Part shown: positions 10,487-22,260 of the stretch, piece by piece
Numbering within the stretch: position 1 is the stretch's first letter
Layout: each line of letters begins with the position of its first letter
NCBI RefSeq assembly: GCF_905475395.1
Contig: NC_058340.1
Span: forward strand, 63,094,181-63,158,180
DNA from: Chrysoperla carnea
Taxonomy: Eukaryota; Arthropoda; Insecta; Neuroptera; Chrysopidae
Direction: 5' to 3'
Length of the DNA: 64,000 nucleotides
The notes under the pieces: generated by a model
What the model saw: the letters and a program-made list of their open reading frames with translations, nothing else
What the model was told of the DNA's origin: nothing
Database searches by the model: none
Program-made: the position numbers and the translations under genes

Positions 10487-12284
10487 GTAAGTAAATTTTC
10501 GATTTATATATTTGACCGAAATACAAAAATTTAGATGTTGAAAAAAATGTTTGAATATATAATTGGGTGCTCTATTACATCGCTTCTACTTCGGAGGGAG
10601 CTAAGAAGTAAACATATTGACAATTTCATTTTTTCTGATACAGCTACAATTTTTTTGGGTTCGTACTGTTCACTGAATCAATTCTTTCAAAAAAGGATAG
10701 ATATAAAAGTTACAAATAAGAAAGGGTTGAAATAAGGATTAATAATTTCCTAAAAAAATTTTTCAATCCACAAAAATATTCTGCTTTATCCCTGAATTTA
10801 TAATTTTCGAACTGTTATCCCAACGTTTTACTCGCAAATTTCCTATCATTATAGTCAACTCTGAAATATTTTTCAGCCTCCTCTGAAACATAAGGTAGAA
10901 ACTGAGACACCCAAATGTGCCACTGTCTAATGATCTGTTGAACAAATTCTTAATTTGGTGAAAACCAAAACGGAAGAAGTATGTTAACTTATTTACGAGC
11001 CAGTCAGTGTAGAGGCAAATCTATTCACATTTACGTTAAAGTTGAAAGATTTTTAGTTTCAAATAATCGATTAAAAATTGATTGAAATTAGTTTTGAGAC
11101 ATTATTTTTTAACATCTGAATCTGTGGTCGAAGTACTGATAAAAACTAAATTCTTATAGGTCTAGGAACAACCTAAGTAACTTTTTGACACTCATTTCAT
11201 GTTGAGGATATTTCTTTCAGGAGGCCTAGAAAATTCTTAACTGCGATATCTAATAAGTAAGTGGTCGTACAAAAAAAAAAACTTACCAGACTCAAACTAA
11301 AAAAGCAGGCTAAATAATTTCAGTATTCATTAAGTTTTTTTTCCTCCATGTACCATTTTGACAAATCCAAAAGTTTTGAAAATTTTTTCTTAGCGCAATT
11401 TTCTTTTGAGGGCGTCAAACGTGATGCCTAATTGACAGTGGAAATTCACTAAAAAAGCTGCAAATGAAGGGTGGTGGGATAATTTTGGCTTTGAGTGTAT
11501 ATTCGTCGGAACAGCACCCTTTTTATTAAATGATAAATACATACTGGGAACTTCGTGAGTGGCTTCTTTTTGGCAAATCTATCAAACTTTCTCTTAATGA
11601 CTTTTCGAAAGTGTTGCGTTTTCAAAAGAGCATGGTAACGTCATATTTAAACTATCGGTCTGAAAAAACGCAGCAAAGAATTTTTCGGACAATATGTCCA
11701 CTTGATAACATTAATACTTATTAAATAATTTAGCAAATGTAAACTATTTATGTATTGAAAAACAAAAATACTTCAGTAAGGTATGGTCGAGATGGTAGAC
11801 AAGCTCATCGGTGCAGTATTTTTGTCGGTCAAATATTTTATGGTTTAGTAACTATTAATGTTATCAAATGGTCATAGTGTCCAACAAATTCCCTGCTTCG
11901 TTTTTTTCAGATCGATAGCTTAAATATGACGTTATTATTCACATTTGAAAACGCAGCACTTTCGAAAAAAAACGTAGAGAGAAAATTTGGGAGACTCGTC
12001 ACAACGAAGCTCTTCACGAAGTATTAATCATTTAACAAAAAGGGTGCTGTGCCGCGGACTAGTAGTTTTAAATGAATGTTCATCATTTTTAAGATTATAT
12101 TTTTCTAAAGCCCCTGATAGAGAAGTCTCCACCCATGAACTTTGTAAATTTTCATAGACAAAAAAAGTTGTTATACACTACCTCTCAAAAACTACACTAG
12201 ATCCTAGACCTATAATCACCCACCAAAAAAAAAAAATATATTTATAATTAACACCTGTGTTTCAATTTTTTTTTTTTAATCTAG
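10487..12284 (+). other. Mob2: Mob2 intron with foldback element
   Basis: This 1.8 kb intron runs from GTAAGT to a T-run and ATCTAG. The first kilobase (10487-11502) is AT-rich with no repeat I recognise; reading frames at 10535 and 10763 look accidental. The second half contains the foldback element at 11503-12058. Confidence 0.85.
11503..12058. mobile_element. foldback element inside Mob2 intron
   Basis: The left arm starts GTCGGAACAGCACCCTTTTT and the right arm, read in reverse, starts GTCCGCGGCACAGCACCC. The match continues inward through the ATTAAATGATAAATAC, AACGTCATATTTAA and GATAACATTAATACTTATT blocks and their reverse complements. Arms are roughly 11503-11735 and 11845-12058. The small reading frame at 11530-11724 lies wholly in one arm and is not credible as a gene. 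Class unknown; no target duplication read. Confidence 0.75.
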
Positions 12285-12765
12285 CCAATGAATTTCCTGT
12301 ATCATTTGAATCAATCGTCCGTAAAATAATACGTTTATTATTTCATGTGGTTGCACACTTATACGCAGCACATTTTCGTGAAGTTGTATTACTTGGTTTA
12401 CATGCACATTTAAATTTAACATTTGCACATTTAACGGCATTACAACATCGGTTCTCATTAATTGAACCAAAAGAGACTGAAGTGTTACGTGATTTGGAAT
12501 TGGCATTACGTTTATCAGAAGATAGTAATAATACTACAACAACTAGTACCAGTACCACATCTACTGTAGGAGTTACTACATCAACTAATACGACAACATC
12601 GTCATCAATTACACCAACAAATTCTAGTAACAATTCAAATAGTGGTTGCCAACAAGAACAAATTTTATTACCACCATCAACTGAATTAGCTACCGAAGCA
12701 ACTGCTTCCATGGATTTAGAAACATCTTTGAATAATTCTACAAATAGTAGTAGTCAACCAATGAG
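12285..12765 (+). CDS. Mob2: Mob2 exon: histidine pair, kinase-binding core and low-complexity tail
   Basis: The first third encodes ANEFPVSFESIVRKIIRLLF, HVVAHLYAAHFREV and LGLHAHLNLTFAHLTALQHR up to ETEVLRDLELALRLSED. The H-x4-H in AHLYAAHF corresponds to the second zinc-ligand pair of Mob proteins. The Mob domain ends near ALRLSED. The rest (from about 12520) is a Ser/Thr/Asn-rich tail made of ACA/ACT/AGT/AAT-type codons, then LLPPSTELATEATASMDLE. Splice sites are AATCTAG and ATGAG|GTAAGA. The antisense open frames at 12276-12711 are shadows. The tail is probably disordered (inference from composition). Confidence 0.95.
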
Positions 12766-13529
12766 GTAAGAATCGTAAATATACTTAAATTTTAATATCT
12801 AGAATTTTTAAGGGCCACCACTTAGCTAGACAAATATTTAAAAGACAAATATTTCACTTGTGAAAGCGTTGGTCTCATATATCGTTGGTCTCATTTGCAG
12901 ACTTACTATTTTTTTATTTATACACAAAAAGGAATCGTGAAAATATTCCCAGCAATAAAATTTTCTCAGTAGTCTAAATTTCATTTAGGTTTGGCAGAAA
13001 CAAACGAATTGCTAAGCAAGCCTAGTGGTTTGTGAGAAGCATTATGCCTGTTTAAAATGCTTTTAGATGGTTTAAGTTCGATTAATGCCGACTTTTTCTA
13101 TTCTCTTTTCACTCAAATTTCATTCCAGTAGCCTGGAGCTCAAACTCAATAAGCCAGGTCCGTACACAGGAATCATCCAAGCAATTCCTGCAACTTTATG
13201 AAATAAGTTCTTGAAATCTCAGAAAGCTCGGTTTATAACTTTCCAAAGTCATTAAGGATACAAATTCGATGAAGCATCTGTGCTTTCACGATCAAATATT
13301 CGAGTCTTTGTATCATTCCTAAAAAATTATTAATTTTGTAGGAATAACTCAAAAGCTTCAACTACTAATATCCCATCATTAATTACTGTTCCTTTCCAAT
13401 TAATACGCTTAGGTCTTACGTTTGCGTAACGAGTCACGTGACACCTTGTAAATTAAGAATACATGTTATTTTAAAACTATAATTTGAATTCAATAACAAT
13501 TTAAAATATTTTTTTCTTCCATTTTATAG
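12766..13529 (+). other. Mob2: Mob2 last intron
   Basis: A 764-base intron from GTAAGAAT to TTCCATTTTATAG. Two short similar segments occur around 12880-12900 (GTTGGTCTCAT repeated). No gene or named repeat is seen. Confidence 0.8.
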
Positions 13530-13620
13530 TCAATCAATTATAACACAACCGCCAGAATCAATAATAAATGTTGCACCACGAATAAATAATACAGAACATC
13601 CAGAATTAACGCATGCCTAG
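13530..13620 (+). CDS. Mob2: Mob2 terminal coding exon
   Basis: It completes the split Ser codon and encodes QSIITQPPESIINVAPRIN, then NTEHPELTHA, before TAG at 13618-13620. The acceptor is TTTTATAG. The sequence is less conserved than the core, as expected for the C-terminal tail, so the assignment rests on phase, acceptor quality and the immediate stop followed by 3'-UTR-like sequence with a polyadenylation signal about 230 bases later. Confidence 0.85.
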
Positions 13621-13875
13621 TGAAACGAGACAACATGGAATTTTGGTGGCAGTAGTGGTACATCATCTTTATTTTCCGCTTTTTGGGCGCCATGTTCGTG
13701 GCTTATATTTGGAGGACATCGATGCTAGCTAGCTAGTTATTATGATTAAAAAAAAACCAAAAAAATATTTAATCAATTAGCTATATTATATGTTAGCTGA
13801 AAATTCTAATCAGAAAACTAAATATATAAAAAAATAATATAGCAACAATAAAATATTGATTTGTCTTTGTTTTTG
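13621..13875 (+). other. Mob2: Mob2 3' UTR (approximate end)
   Basis: Sequence after the Mob2 stop. It has an AATAAA at 13847-13852 followed within about 10-25 bases by T/GT-rich sequence (TTTGTCTTTGTTTTTG), the usual arrangement of a cleavage site. A second AATAAA at 14118-14123 could serve a longer form. The 3' end is inferred, not observed. Confidence 0.5.
13847..13852 (+). terminator. candidate polyadenylation signal for Mob2
   Basis: Canonical AATAAA 227 bases after the stop codon, with a downstream T/GT-rich element. AT-rich sequence yields such hexamers by chance, so confidence is moderate. Confidence 0.45.
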
Positions 13876-14480
13876 CTACTTTATATACATAAATATGTAT
13901 TATTGAATTATTCTAAATATTTATATAAAAAAAATCAAAAATCGAAGTACACCATTTTGTTTTTGTTTTACAAAATGATATACTTCCATGAAATCACCTA
14001 TTTAAAAAAATAAGTGTAATTTAATTTGCAATTTTATCTGATAATTGTATGATGAAATACGTTTGTTATCGTTCTCACATTTAACATAGAGATATTATAA
14101 TCAAAGTCTGGCCACGAAATAAAATGCACGATATTTTTTATTATAATGTATTAAAAAGATTGAAAGAAAGTTAAATTTTTGTATCTCTCTCTAGTATTTT
14201 AATAATACTTTCATGAAAATAACTGTGTTTTACAAACTTCGATTACAATGTCTCTAATTTAATGAAAATTCCAGCGCCTGATACCAAAACCAAACTAAAG
14301 AAAATCGTCCTTATTCTTCGGCTATATATCCTTCGCAAAAATAAAAAAACGGCAAAACAGTATACGCAATATCCATTACATTGATGTGTAATTTGCGCAT
14401 TAATCGCTTAAGATTTTACGTTTAAACAAATACCAAGAAAATAAAAGATTTTGTATTCTTTGCTTGCAATATTCAACGTG
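13876..14480. other. AT-rich intergenic DNA
   Basis: No coding potential or repeat identified. It contains a spare AATAAA at 14118 that may be an alternative Mob2 polyadenylation signal. Confidence 0.5.
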
Positions 14481-15007
14481 TTTGACGTCGTATGAAATGC
14501 GGTTTTCAGGACATGAAAAGGGAGAATCGAAATTCATTTTTTCTGTTAATATCAATTTTGTAATCCTTGCTATGTTTTGTGTAAGATATATCTAAATAAA
14601 GATTTGACAAAGTTACAGCAAGTTGTTCAAAATTTTCGCCTTGGTGTTCTAAACGTCTCAAAAACTCTTCTGTTAAATGTTTACATACCTCCTGAGTTTT
14701 GTTTTTTTAAGTCCTGGATATCAGTAGGTGGATTCAGAAAGTTTTTGAATCACCAAAATGTTTGGAACATCAAGGCAAAAATTCTGGGCAATTTATTAGA
14801 TAGTAACTTTGTCAATTTCTGTGTTTGGATAAAAATTTTCTTATACAAAACATGTTTTAAAATTAATAATCCATTGAAAACAATAAAAAAAATAAAAATA
14901 AAGGTAATTTGTATCCTGTAAAGGCTTCAAACTTGAAGTTTTCAGAAAATATGCATTTCAATACTACCTTTCATACCTCAATTTCCGCATTTCATGCGAC
15001 GTCAAAT
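14481..15007. mobile_element. element with ~65-bp inverted ends (GACGTCGYATGAAATGCGG)
   Basis: The left end TTTGACGTCGTATGAAATGC is mirrored at 14986-15007, which in reverse reads ATTTGACGTCGCATGAAATG. Similarity extends inward through GACATGAAAAGGG versus GGTATGAAAGG and a TTTTTCTG block. The central part, with an incidental 114-codon frame at 14577-14921, shows no known domain. Likely a MITE or foldback just beyond Mob2. Confidence 0.7.
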
Positions 15008-17394
15008 AGCTTAAATTTTTAGTGTTACCAAATACAGAATGTTAACACTGTGAACATGCTGTATAGGATAAATATTTTAAAGAAGGTCACTAAAACACCA
15101 AAACCAATTCATTTGAAGAACTAAAGGATTAGTTCTTGATATACCGTCGAAAATCTTTCCAAAATATTAGCGGACGGCTTCATATCGGACTTTCGGCAAT
15201 AACATACAAAATACTTTGGGTAAAAATACACTATGTACCTTAGTTTCTTAGTAATTTTTTGTCTAATTGACGAATGAACTGAATTTTCGTGACCTTTAAT
15301 ATAAAAAAATTCAAAAATTGGAATTTTTTGCAATTTTTTAAGTTAACCAACCGATTATATCACAAAAACAAAATGGTAAATGTATTTAGTCAAAAATTGG
15401 AAAGATGTTAAACTTTATTTTGGCTTTAAACTGTGGAAAAAACCACAATGAATTGTGAAAGTTGAATACAAATTATTTAAATAAAAATCGATTCAAAGGG
15501 TTAAAAATTTAAGGCTGAATTTTCTCGATTGATTTAACGCAACGCATCATACGATTATGCACAATGGAAACAAAATGTTATGATAAAATATGTGATAAAA
15601 ATTATACTTCTTGTTATATTATGTCCTTGCCGCCTCAATTAGATTTTAAGGAAACTTAATAATAAAAATAAAAACGCGATATTTTTGCAGTAAAATTTTG
15701 TGAAAAAAACACTACTACTTTGTTGTGTGTTGTCAAAAACGTTTAATATTTTTCTAAAAAAAAAAATACAAAATATCAATTAACGTGATTTTTATCTCGG
15801 AAATTATTTACAAAAAATTATTTTATTTTATTAATATATAAAAAATAAATTTTCCAATGAATAAAAATTTGAAAAAAAAAATTACTAATTTCTATACGCT
15901 ATTTATAGACATAATATGGTCGTCCAATAGATTTATTAAAATAATTTTGTAAGTAATTGATACTTTTTCCACTTTGTAGTTCCTAATTCCAGTGTTAAAT
16001 TATGTTTTTAAAAATATCATTTCTTTGCTCCTCGTTAATTTATTTATAATTATTGATAAGACACTGTTTGTGAAAAATAAAAACTTAAATGGTTTTCTCT
16101 TTTTGGAAACTTTGAACAAGAGAAAAATGTGTTTGGTTTGAAAAACAAATTTCTTTCAATAATGAGCTCAATAAACCAAATGTGTTTAAATGTGTCTATA
16201 GTTTCATATTCATAATATTACGACGCAAATACTCGGTCGAAAAGTGGCCGGGAGGTATTAAAGAACTGGCAAGTCCATATAGGTAAACTAACGTTTACTT
16301 ATACGTAATTCCGTATAAATAAACTAACGAAAAGAAGACAGGTAGAGCCAAATTTGTAAGTTCGGTGATTGTTCACCCCCACTTTTTTTAGACTTTGATC
16401 AAATTATGAGTATAGAAGAAAACAATTAGCATTAAAAAAAACTGGAAGCTAAGCGATTATTAAAATCTAAGCTATTTTGGATGACTCGACGATGTTATGA
16501 ATACAAAAACTATATACAACATTTTACTGAAATTTTCCTTACAGTGATCCATGGAATAAGCGAAAACAAAGATCTCAGAATGTAAAATTAATAGTAATTC
16601 TTCGCACAATAATCAAAATCGCTTATTAAGAATAAGAATATTTTTTCAGTACTCTGTTCTTTTATTAGCAATATCTATATTCCTTCAAGCTAACCCATAG
16701 ACATAAAAGGATCCTTATATGTCTATGGTCTAACCAGTGTAGACAGGTGAAATTAAAGTGCATGTGATTTCTTCCTGTCCAATATTATCTACAGTTTAGG
16801 TGTGAAAAGTGTGAGTAGCAAATTTACAAAAAGAATAGTCCAATTTTTCCAAATCAATATTCATTTTTAATAAGAAATTTTGATAATTCCAATAATTTTG
16901 CTAACTGTTATTTATTATTTAGCAAATAGAGTGTCGAAGCAATAAGATTTGATTTTTATTATAATTTTATTCTATAAACATCTGCTACCAAGATTTGAAG
17001 TTTAATGTAAAGGCATAAAAATGGTTGTTAAAAAAAAACTTTAGTACGCTAGCGTGTGATAAAATTTAAAAAAAATTTAAATAGAGTACCCTAACATATA
17101 TTTAGTTTCTTTATTTCTTAAACAAAACTAGCTAATCGAAAATTTTATTTAATAAAATTATATTACTTCATTTTAGTTTAAAAAAATATTGATAAGTGCA
17201 TTGTTTGAACAGCGAAAAAATGTTGGATGAACAGAAAATGTTTCTTACCGAACTTTGAGAGGAAAATATCAAAGTGATTTCGTGCAACATCATTCATGCT
17301 ATTTAAAATACATTTTCTGTAACTCTCAACAAAATATTTTGCATCCGATTTTATTTTATTGTTGGTTATTTATTGGTAAATGAATCTTGGGTTA
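15008..17394. other. AT-rich intergenic DNA with a small palindrome
   Basis: No gene was recognised. The frame at 15121-15333 (minus) is short and unlike a conserved protein. The interval holds the 34-bp palindrome at 16695-16728 and long A/T tracts. Some segments near 16200-16380 are less AT-rich (ACTCGGTCGAAAAGTGGCC) and may be old repeat fragments. Confidence 0.5.
16695..16728. repeat. near-perfect 34-bp palindrome
   Basis: The two halves CCATAGACATAAAAGGA and TCCTTATATGTCTATGG are reverse complements apart from two positions, centred on GGATCC. Flanks read GCTAAC on the left and TCTAACC on the right, a possible target duplication. It could be a solo tip-to-tip remnant of a MITE whose ends begin CATAGA, as at 6270. 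Confidence 0.6.
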
Positions 17395-17850
17395 GGTAAG
17401 GTTAAGGTGACTGACCTGGCGTGAGACACATTTAGACCATAGGATCTATTATGCTAACGAAAAAGGGTTTATCTCATCCCCAGCCACTACTCCATGAACC
17501 ATTTGGAGCCGTTTAGAAATTGCAGAGTGCTTTGACGTCAACTGACTTCAGGTCTGAAGAAGGGCTGATTCAAGTGAGTCCATTTTCTCGTGGCAAGAGC
17601 TGCACAGTGTCCTAAAGTAGCCGCAACAATTTTGCTAATAGAAGCCCTTGAAAGTGATATAAGATCTTCGGAACGTCTACGATTGTGCTCAGACCATATC
17701 TGTCTTGTATTACCACAAGTTCGTTCCTATCTCCATCTAAGATTGGCCTTTTTTAAGGTATCCTCTTCACACAAAAATTGAACTTTACTATTCTCAGAAA
17801 AGTTTTTCTCCGATCGTCTCTTAGGCCAACATGTTTTCGTTGATTTAAAT
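17395..17850 (-). pseudogene. decayed LINE fragment (C-terminal / RNase H-like region)
   Basis: This stretch is clearly less AT-rich than its surroundings. On the minus strand it yields coding-like pieces in shifting frames, such as WSEHNRRRSEDLISLSRA, SISKIVAATLGHCALA and RKWTHLNQPFFRPEV, separated by stops and shifts. A hydrophobic GHCxL segment following a basic stretch resembles the end of the RNase H domain of Jockey/R1-type LINEs. The minus-strand 3' end reads CCTTAACCTTACCTAACCC. The plus-strand open frame at 17590-17781 is a shadow. Family assignment is inference from motif shape. Confidence 0.5.
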
Positions 17851-18739
17851 ATTTGTACTTGGATGTACCATAGACTTATTATAAAAAAGAGTCAGTACTA
17901 GTAGATTGTGAATCGACAACAACTATATATTCATTGACTCATTCGATTGTGATTTTATTTTAGATATAATTTAATTTTTGAATTCAAACAAAATATCCTA
18001 GCAATTTATAAAAAAATTTTGTGTTTTGTAATCATGAAAAATGTATTACAGTGAGAAAGAGAGGGGAAGAAAAAAGCATGTGTGTGTGTGTCACATCATG
18101 TTCATAATATTTTTATCCACACATTTTAGAATTTAAATACAGATGGAGACACATTGTGTGATATGAAACGTTTCATATAAAGAAAAACAAACAAATGGTT
18201 GCGAACAATTTTTAAAATAAAAATTTTCTTATTTATTTATTTGTTTTATTTTTGAACGCAATTCATTTATTCGAACAAATTTCGAGGTACACTTTTGTAA
18301 AGCTATAGAACAATGTCTTCAAATGATTACTATTTATAGACTATTTACTATTAAATAATTTACTAAAACATCAAAAAATTAAAAATTATTAAAAAAAAAA
18401 AAACTATTATCAGCTAAAATATTTTCAAAATTTACTAAAATATACTTATTTTTGGATCAAATAGATAAAAATAATTATTTGTAGTGTAAAAAAAAAAAAC
18501 TGAATAGTTAATATAAAAAGTTGGATCTACAATTAAAAAGTTGTATTTTAAGGGTTAAATTTCACTTCAAGTAAATTGATTGTTTCTTAAAATTAATTTA
18601 TATTATTCAAAAAATGACCATAAAAAATTATAATCTTACTCTATTGATCTTCATCCATCGATAACTAGATGAGACTTATTTTTATAAAATTTATTAATTG
18701 ATATGTCTATCGAAAAGTGTTCATGGCTATTTTTAGCAT
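17851..18739. other. AT-rich intergenic DNA
   Basis: It includes a short TG microsatellite near 18081-18092 and several A/T homopolymers. No gene or named repeat was seen. Confidence 0.5.
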
Positions 18740-19310
18740 GTATTTTTTTATATGAAGCTGGACTAAATCTAAATCAATTCTGAAAATTTTATGGAGGATT
18801 GCCCGATTATTTAAATCAAAAAATGATTTCAAAAGTTGGCATACATCGGTTTTATGCTAAAACTGTAGATGGATGATATGTTTTCATAGATTTCTGCAAA
18901 ACTAGTCGGTGGATATTAAAAAAAAAAACTATTTAAATTCAAGTTAAAACCTTAATCAATTATTGAAAAATAAGTCCGTTTTACCCGATTAATTAAGGAT
19001 GTATGAGCACGGTAGTGGGAACACAAATTAAAAAATTTTCAATTTTGATGGTGAATTAAGTTATAACTTGACAATATAAGACGAAAAGTATGAATATAAT
19101 TTGTTTTATCTGTAGTAGTTTTCAAAATATCGAAAATTTGGTTTAATTATTTAGATTTCAATATTTCGAAAACCAAGGAAGGTATCGAAAAAATGCATTC
19201 TTATTTTTTGTCTACATTCATGAAGCTATAACAAAATTCATCATCAAAGTTGAAAATAAGGTGCAAATACCCTAAATCTAAAATTTGCTTTGGTGCTCTA
19301 ACTACCTTCA
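18740..19310 (+). mobile_element. TTAAGG MITE family, composite copy
   Basis: It contains both halves of the family: the left half with CTAAATCAATTCTGAAAATT and GTAGATGGATGATATGTTTT, an internal junction at about 18993 reading TTAAGGATGTATGAGCACGG, then the right half with CGTCTACATTCATGAAGCTA and TTCATCATCAAAGTTGAAAA, ending TTGGTGCTCTAACTACCTT. The left terminal TTAAGG motif is eroded. No coding potential. Confidence 0.75.
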
Positions 19311-19321
19311 TTAAATCAATT

Positions 19322-19820
19322 TTTTAACCGACTTAAAACAAAAAAGGAGGAGGTTATCAATTCGACTGTTTTTTTTTTTATGTTTGTTACCTCAGAACTT
19401 TTGACTGGGAGAACCGATTTTGATAATTCTTTATCTATTTGAAAGCTAGTGCTTCCCGGTATCCATGAGAAAATCATAAAAGTCGGTTTTCTTTTTGTTA
19501 AAAGAGTTTTTTTATTTTGTTATTTTTAGTGAATTAATACACTTACTAATTTGTCACTAAAAAAAGAATCAATCGGTTGGCGTGACATTGTGTTTTTCGT
19601 CCTCTTGTCGTGTATACTTAATGCAAATTTAAGACTTTTGTGGTTTTCTCATGAATGCCGTTGTCAGAACTGGACTTAAATGAAATGGGACTACACGGGA
19701 AGCACCAGCTTTCAAAAAAAAACTGGTTCACCCAGTCAAAAGTTCTGAGGTAACAAACATAAAAAAAAAATACAGTCGAATTGATAACCTCCTCCGTTTT
19801 TGTTTGAAGTCGATTAAAAA
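19322..19820. mobile_element. foldback of the GGAGGAGGTTATCAATTCGA repeat
   Basis: The left arm (19322-19520) carries GGAGGAGGTTATCAATTCGA, a T-run and GTTTGTTACCTCAGAACTTT, followed by GCTTCCCGG. The right arm (19620-19820) is its reverse complement, with TTCTGAGGTAACAAACAT and TCGAATTGATAACCTCCTCC. The open frame at 19618-19824 lies in this arm and is not a gene. The centre (19521-19619) is unique. Confidence 0.8.
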
Positions 19821-20579
19821 ACACATTAATTGTGAATCCAACTTTAAAATTACTTGCACAGAGATTCCTAGATTTTTGAATTATTAATTATATATAACAA
19901 AAAAAAAAACAATTATGTACTTATTAGAAAAGAATTATATGAAGAAAAAAAGATTAAGAAAGTAATAAACCTTTGCGCTCAGTTGTTTTTTCCGTTTTAT
20001 TTCGTAGAAATTTAAACACAATTGTGATAGAATTATATATATATATATATATACTTTTTGTTTAATTTATTTAAAAATAAAATTCATAAAATTGGTATTA
20101 AATTGCGTAGAATTGAAAAACAAAATGGCCAGCGTTAAAAGTGTAAATCAATTTCTATATTTTTTCCATTTGCTAGATTTACATATAAATTTAAATTTAA
20201 AATATTGTATGGCCAATTGTATTTAAAAAAAAAAATACTAAAATTCTTGTTGAAAATATAGATAGGCAGTTATTATATAGTATAAAAAAATATATTGAAA
20301 AAAATCTTATGAGCTTTTCCGCAAAAATATATTTTTTTTAGATGAGTGAAAAAAAAATCGTAGGTATCAACATCTATATAAAAACAAAATCTTTTTCTAA
20401 TTTGTAATAACATAATACAAAATTTTTGTACTAATTTTCATTGGAATTTACATTTCAATTTGCACGCTAACGCGAAAATATATTATCTGAGTAATCAACA
20501 CAATATATGATAATAAAAAAGATTGTAATTTTGTCGAAAAGTATATGAGTGTTAACCTGAAAAATAATCATGGAGGTGT
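19821..20579. other. AT-rich DNA with AT microsatellite
   Basis: It contains an (AT)n run at about 20034-20053 and many homopolymer A/T tracts. Nothing else supported. Confidence 0.5.
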
Positions 20580-20880
20580 TAAAAACGCCAAGCTTCGCTG
20601 GGAAATTTCTATTTTAAAAATAAAGATCACCGCGTTTATAGCCTTTCACCTCCTTTGCTTATCCCTCTTCCATTACACTCAACATACTGAATCCATAATA
20701 ATTAGTCTTTGTTTTTAAAATAGAAATTTCTGTCAGTATTTTTATAAATTATAGTGTAAGTGTCATTCTGATGTATGAGCTATGTTATTGTAAAATTTCA
20801 TTTAAATCCATTCAGTAGTTTGTGCGTAAAAACGTAACAAACAAACAAATTCACTTCCGCTTTTATAATATGTAGGGACT
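20580..20880 (+). repeat. RTE/SINE-like interspersed repeat
   Basis: It begins AAACGCCAAGCTTCGCTGGG, has an ACCGCGTTTATAGCC block shared with 55085, and ends with a typical interspersed-repeat tail, CATTTAAATCCATTCAGTAG, then GCTTTTATAATATGTAGGGA. There is no reading frame. Class uncertain (RTE-type LINE end or SINE). Confidence 0.55.
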
Positions 20881-21879
20881 AATTCATATAATAAAAAATA
20901 CTAAGTATTCTTAGTATAATACATAATTTATATTCTAAAGAATTGGAAAATAACTCTTCCCCTCTTTTACAAATATAACTGACAGCCACTGGACCTCTGA
21001 GTCGAAGCATACTTGCTAGAAGATTAATAAATAGATAAAACTTTCAAGAATAGCTTATTTATCGGACTTCTGTATCCCTTCCAGTACTATGTATTATTAT
21101 CAAACACTTGATAATTAGCATTCCTCGATACACTACTGTTTTACCGAAAAAGTAAGGGGAATCAAATAAAACACATAATTTTCGTATGGACTTGTATTTT
21201 ATGTTTGGACATTAGATGAAAAATGTAGAAAACAAAGAAAATTTTAAATCAATCCCAATATGTTATTCATTTGGGGCCAAAATATTTGCTTAATAGTTTA
21301 ATATTTGTCAGTGGGTCACCTTGATCGATCTGTTTTCAACAAAATACTTCAAAATGGTTAAAAAAAACTTTGGAATCAATGTTAATACGGAATAAGGTTG
21401 TCTTAAACCTTTATTTGTTTAGGTTTCAATGAAAATTAGTATTTCAAGAATTATATGAATTTAAAAATAAGTGCTTAAAAGTACGCAAAAAGCATAAAGA
21501 AGCGCAATGGTTTCAAATATAAATATATATACTGTATATGAATATTTAAATCGATTTATTTTTATTAATTTCTGTTTTTAAAAACAATTCGAACGTTAAA
21601 ACATTAACACACGAACATAAAATGAAAACATTTTTGAGGGGCATCAAATTATTTAATAATATAAAAATTCCAAGATTGTTAACGTTTTCAGTAGTGAAGA
21701 TTTTCGTACGTGTGTTTAAAAAAAAACTTGATTGAAAATGCCCTTTTGTACAGTGTTAACAATATTGTTTGTTGCTGTGAGATAGATTTTAAGATTGTAA
21801 ATATATATTAAAAATAAAAAAAAGTTGTTTTAGATTTAGATTTGTCCTTTTTTTCAGTCATTTTATCCCTATTTTAAAC
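20881..21879. other. AT-rich DNA
   Basis: No gene, RNA or named repeat was recognised. Confidence 0.45.
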
Positions 21880-22260
21880 CCTCGAACCCAAAAAAGGAGG
21901 TGTTATAAGTTTGACCGCTATATGTATGTGTCTGTCTGTCTGTAGCATCCTAGCGCCTAAACGGATGAACCGATTTTGATTCTTTGTTTCGTTTGAAAGG
22001 TATTTTAATAGAGAGCGTTCTTAGCTATGTTTCAAATGCAAGTTTAGGGTTCCATATAAGGAACAAACTAAAGAATAGGCCATGATCCTTAAAAACGGTT
22101 CAGTTTGGGGAACGCTCTGAGAAAAAGGGTAATTTAATGGAAAGTGTTCTTAGACATTTTTGAAGTGCGAGTTTAGGATTCCGTACCCGCGGTGAAATAT
22201 GTCGGGGCTTTTTTAAATTTTGTAAATTTCACTTGTTTCAAAGACTATTGGAGAATAATG
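21880..22260 (+). repeat. dispersed repeat with GACCGCTAT and TGTCTGTCTG
   Basis: It contains AGGAGGTGTTATAAGTTTGA, CCGCTAT, a (TCTG)n tract, GATGAACCGATTTTGATT, TAGCTATGTTTCAAATGCAA and TTTAGGGTTCC. The same blocks in the same order form each arm of the palindrome at 50701-51321, so this is a single-arm copy of that element. Confidence 0.75.

Noticed and set aside
12276..12711. Two antisense open frames opposite the Mob2 exon
   Set aside because: They are shadows of strong coding sequence on the plus strand; their Val/Asp-rich and low-complexity composition mirrors the ACA/GTT-type repeats of the Mob2 tail.
14577..14921. 114-codon frame in the element downstream of Mob2
   Set aside because: AT-driven Lys/Asn/Ile/Phe composition, lies within a non-coding inverted-repeat element.
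16695..16728. Transcription-factor operator or Rho-independent terminator
   Set aside because: The palindrome has no gene context and the genome is eukaryotic; a MITE remnant is more likely.
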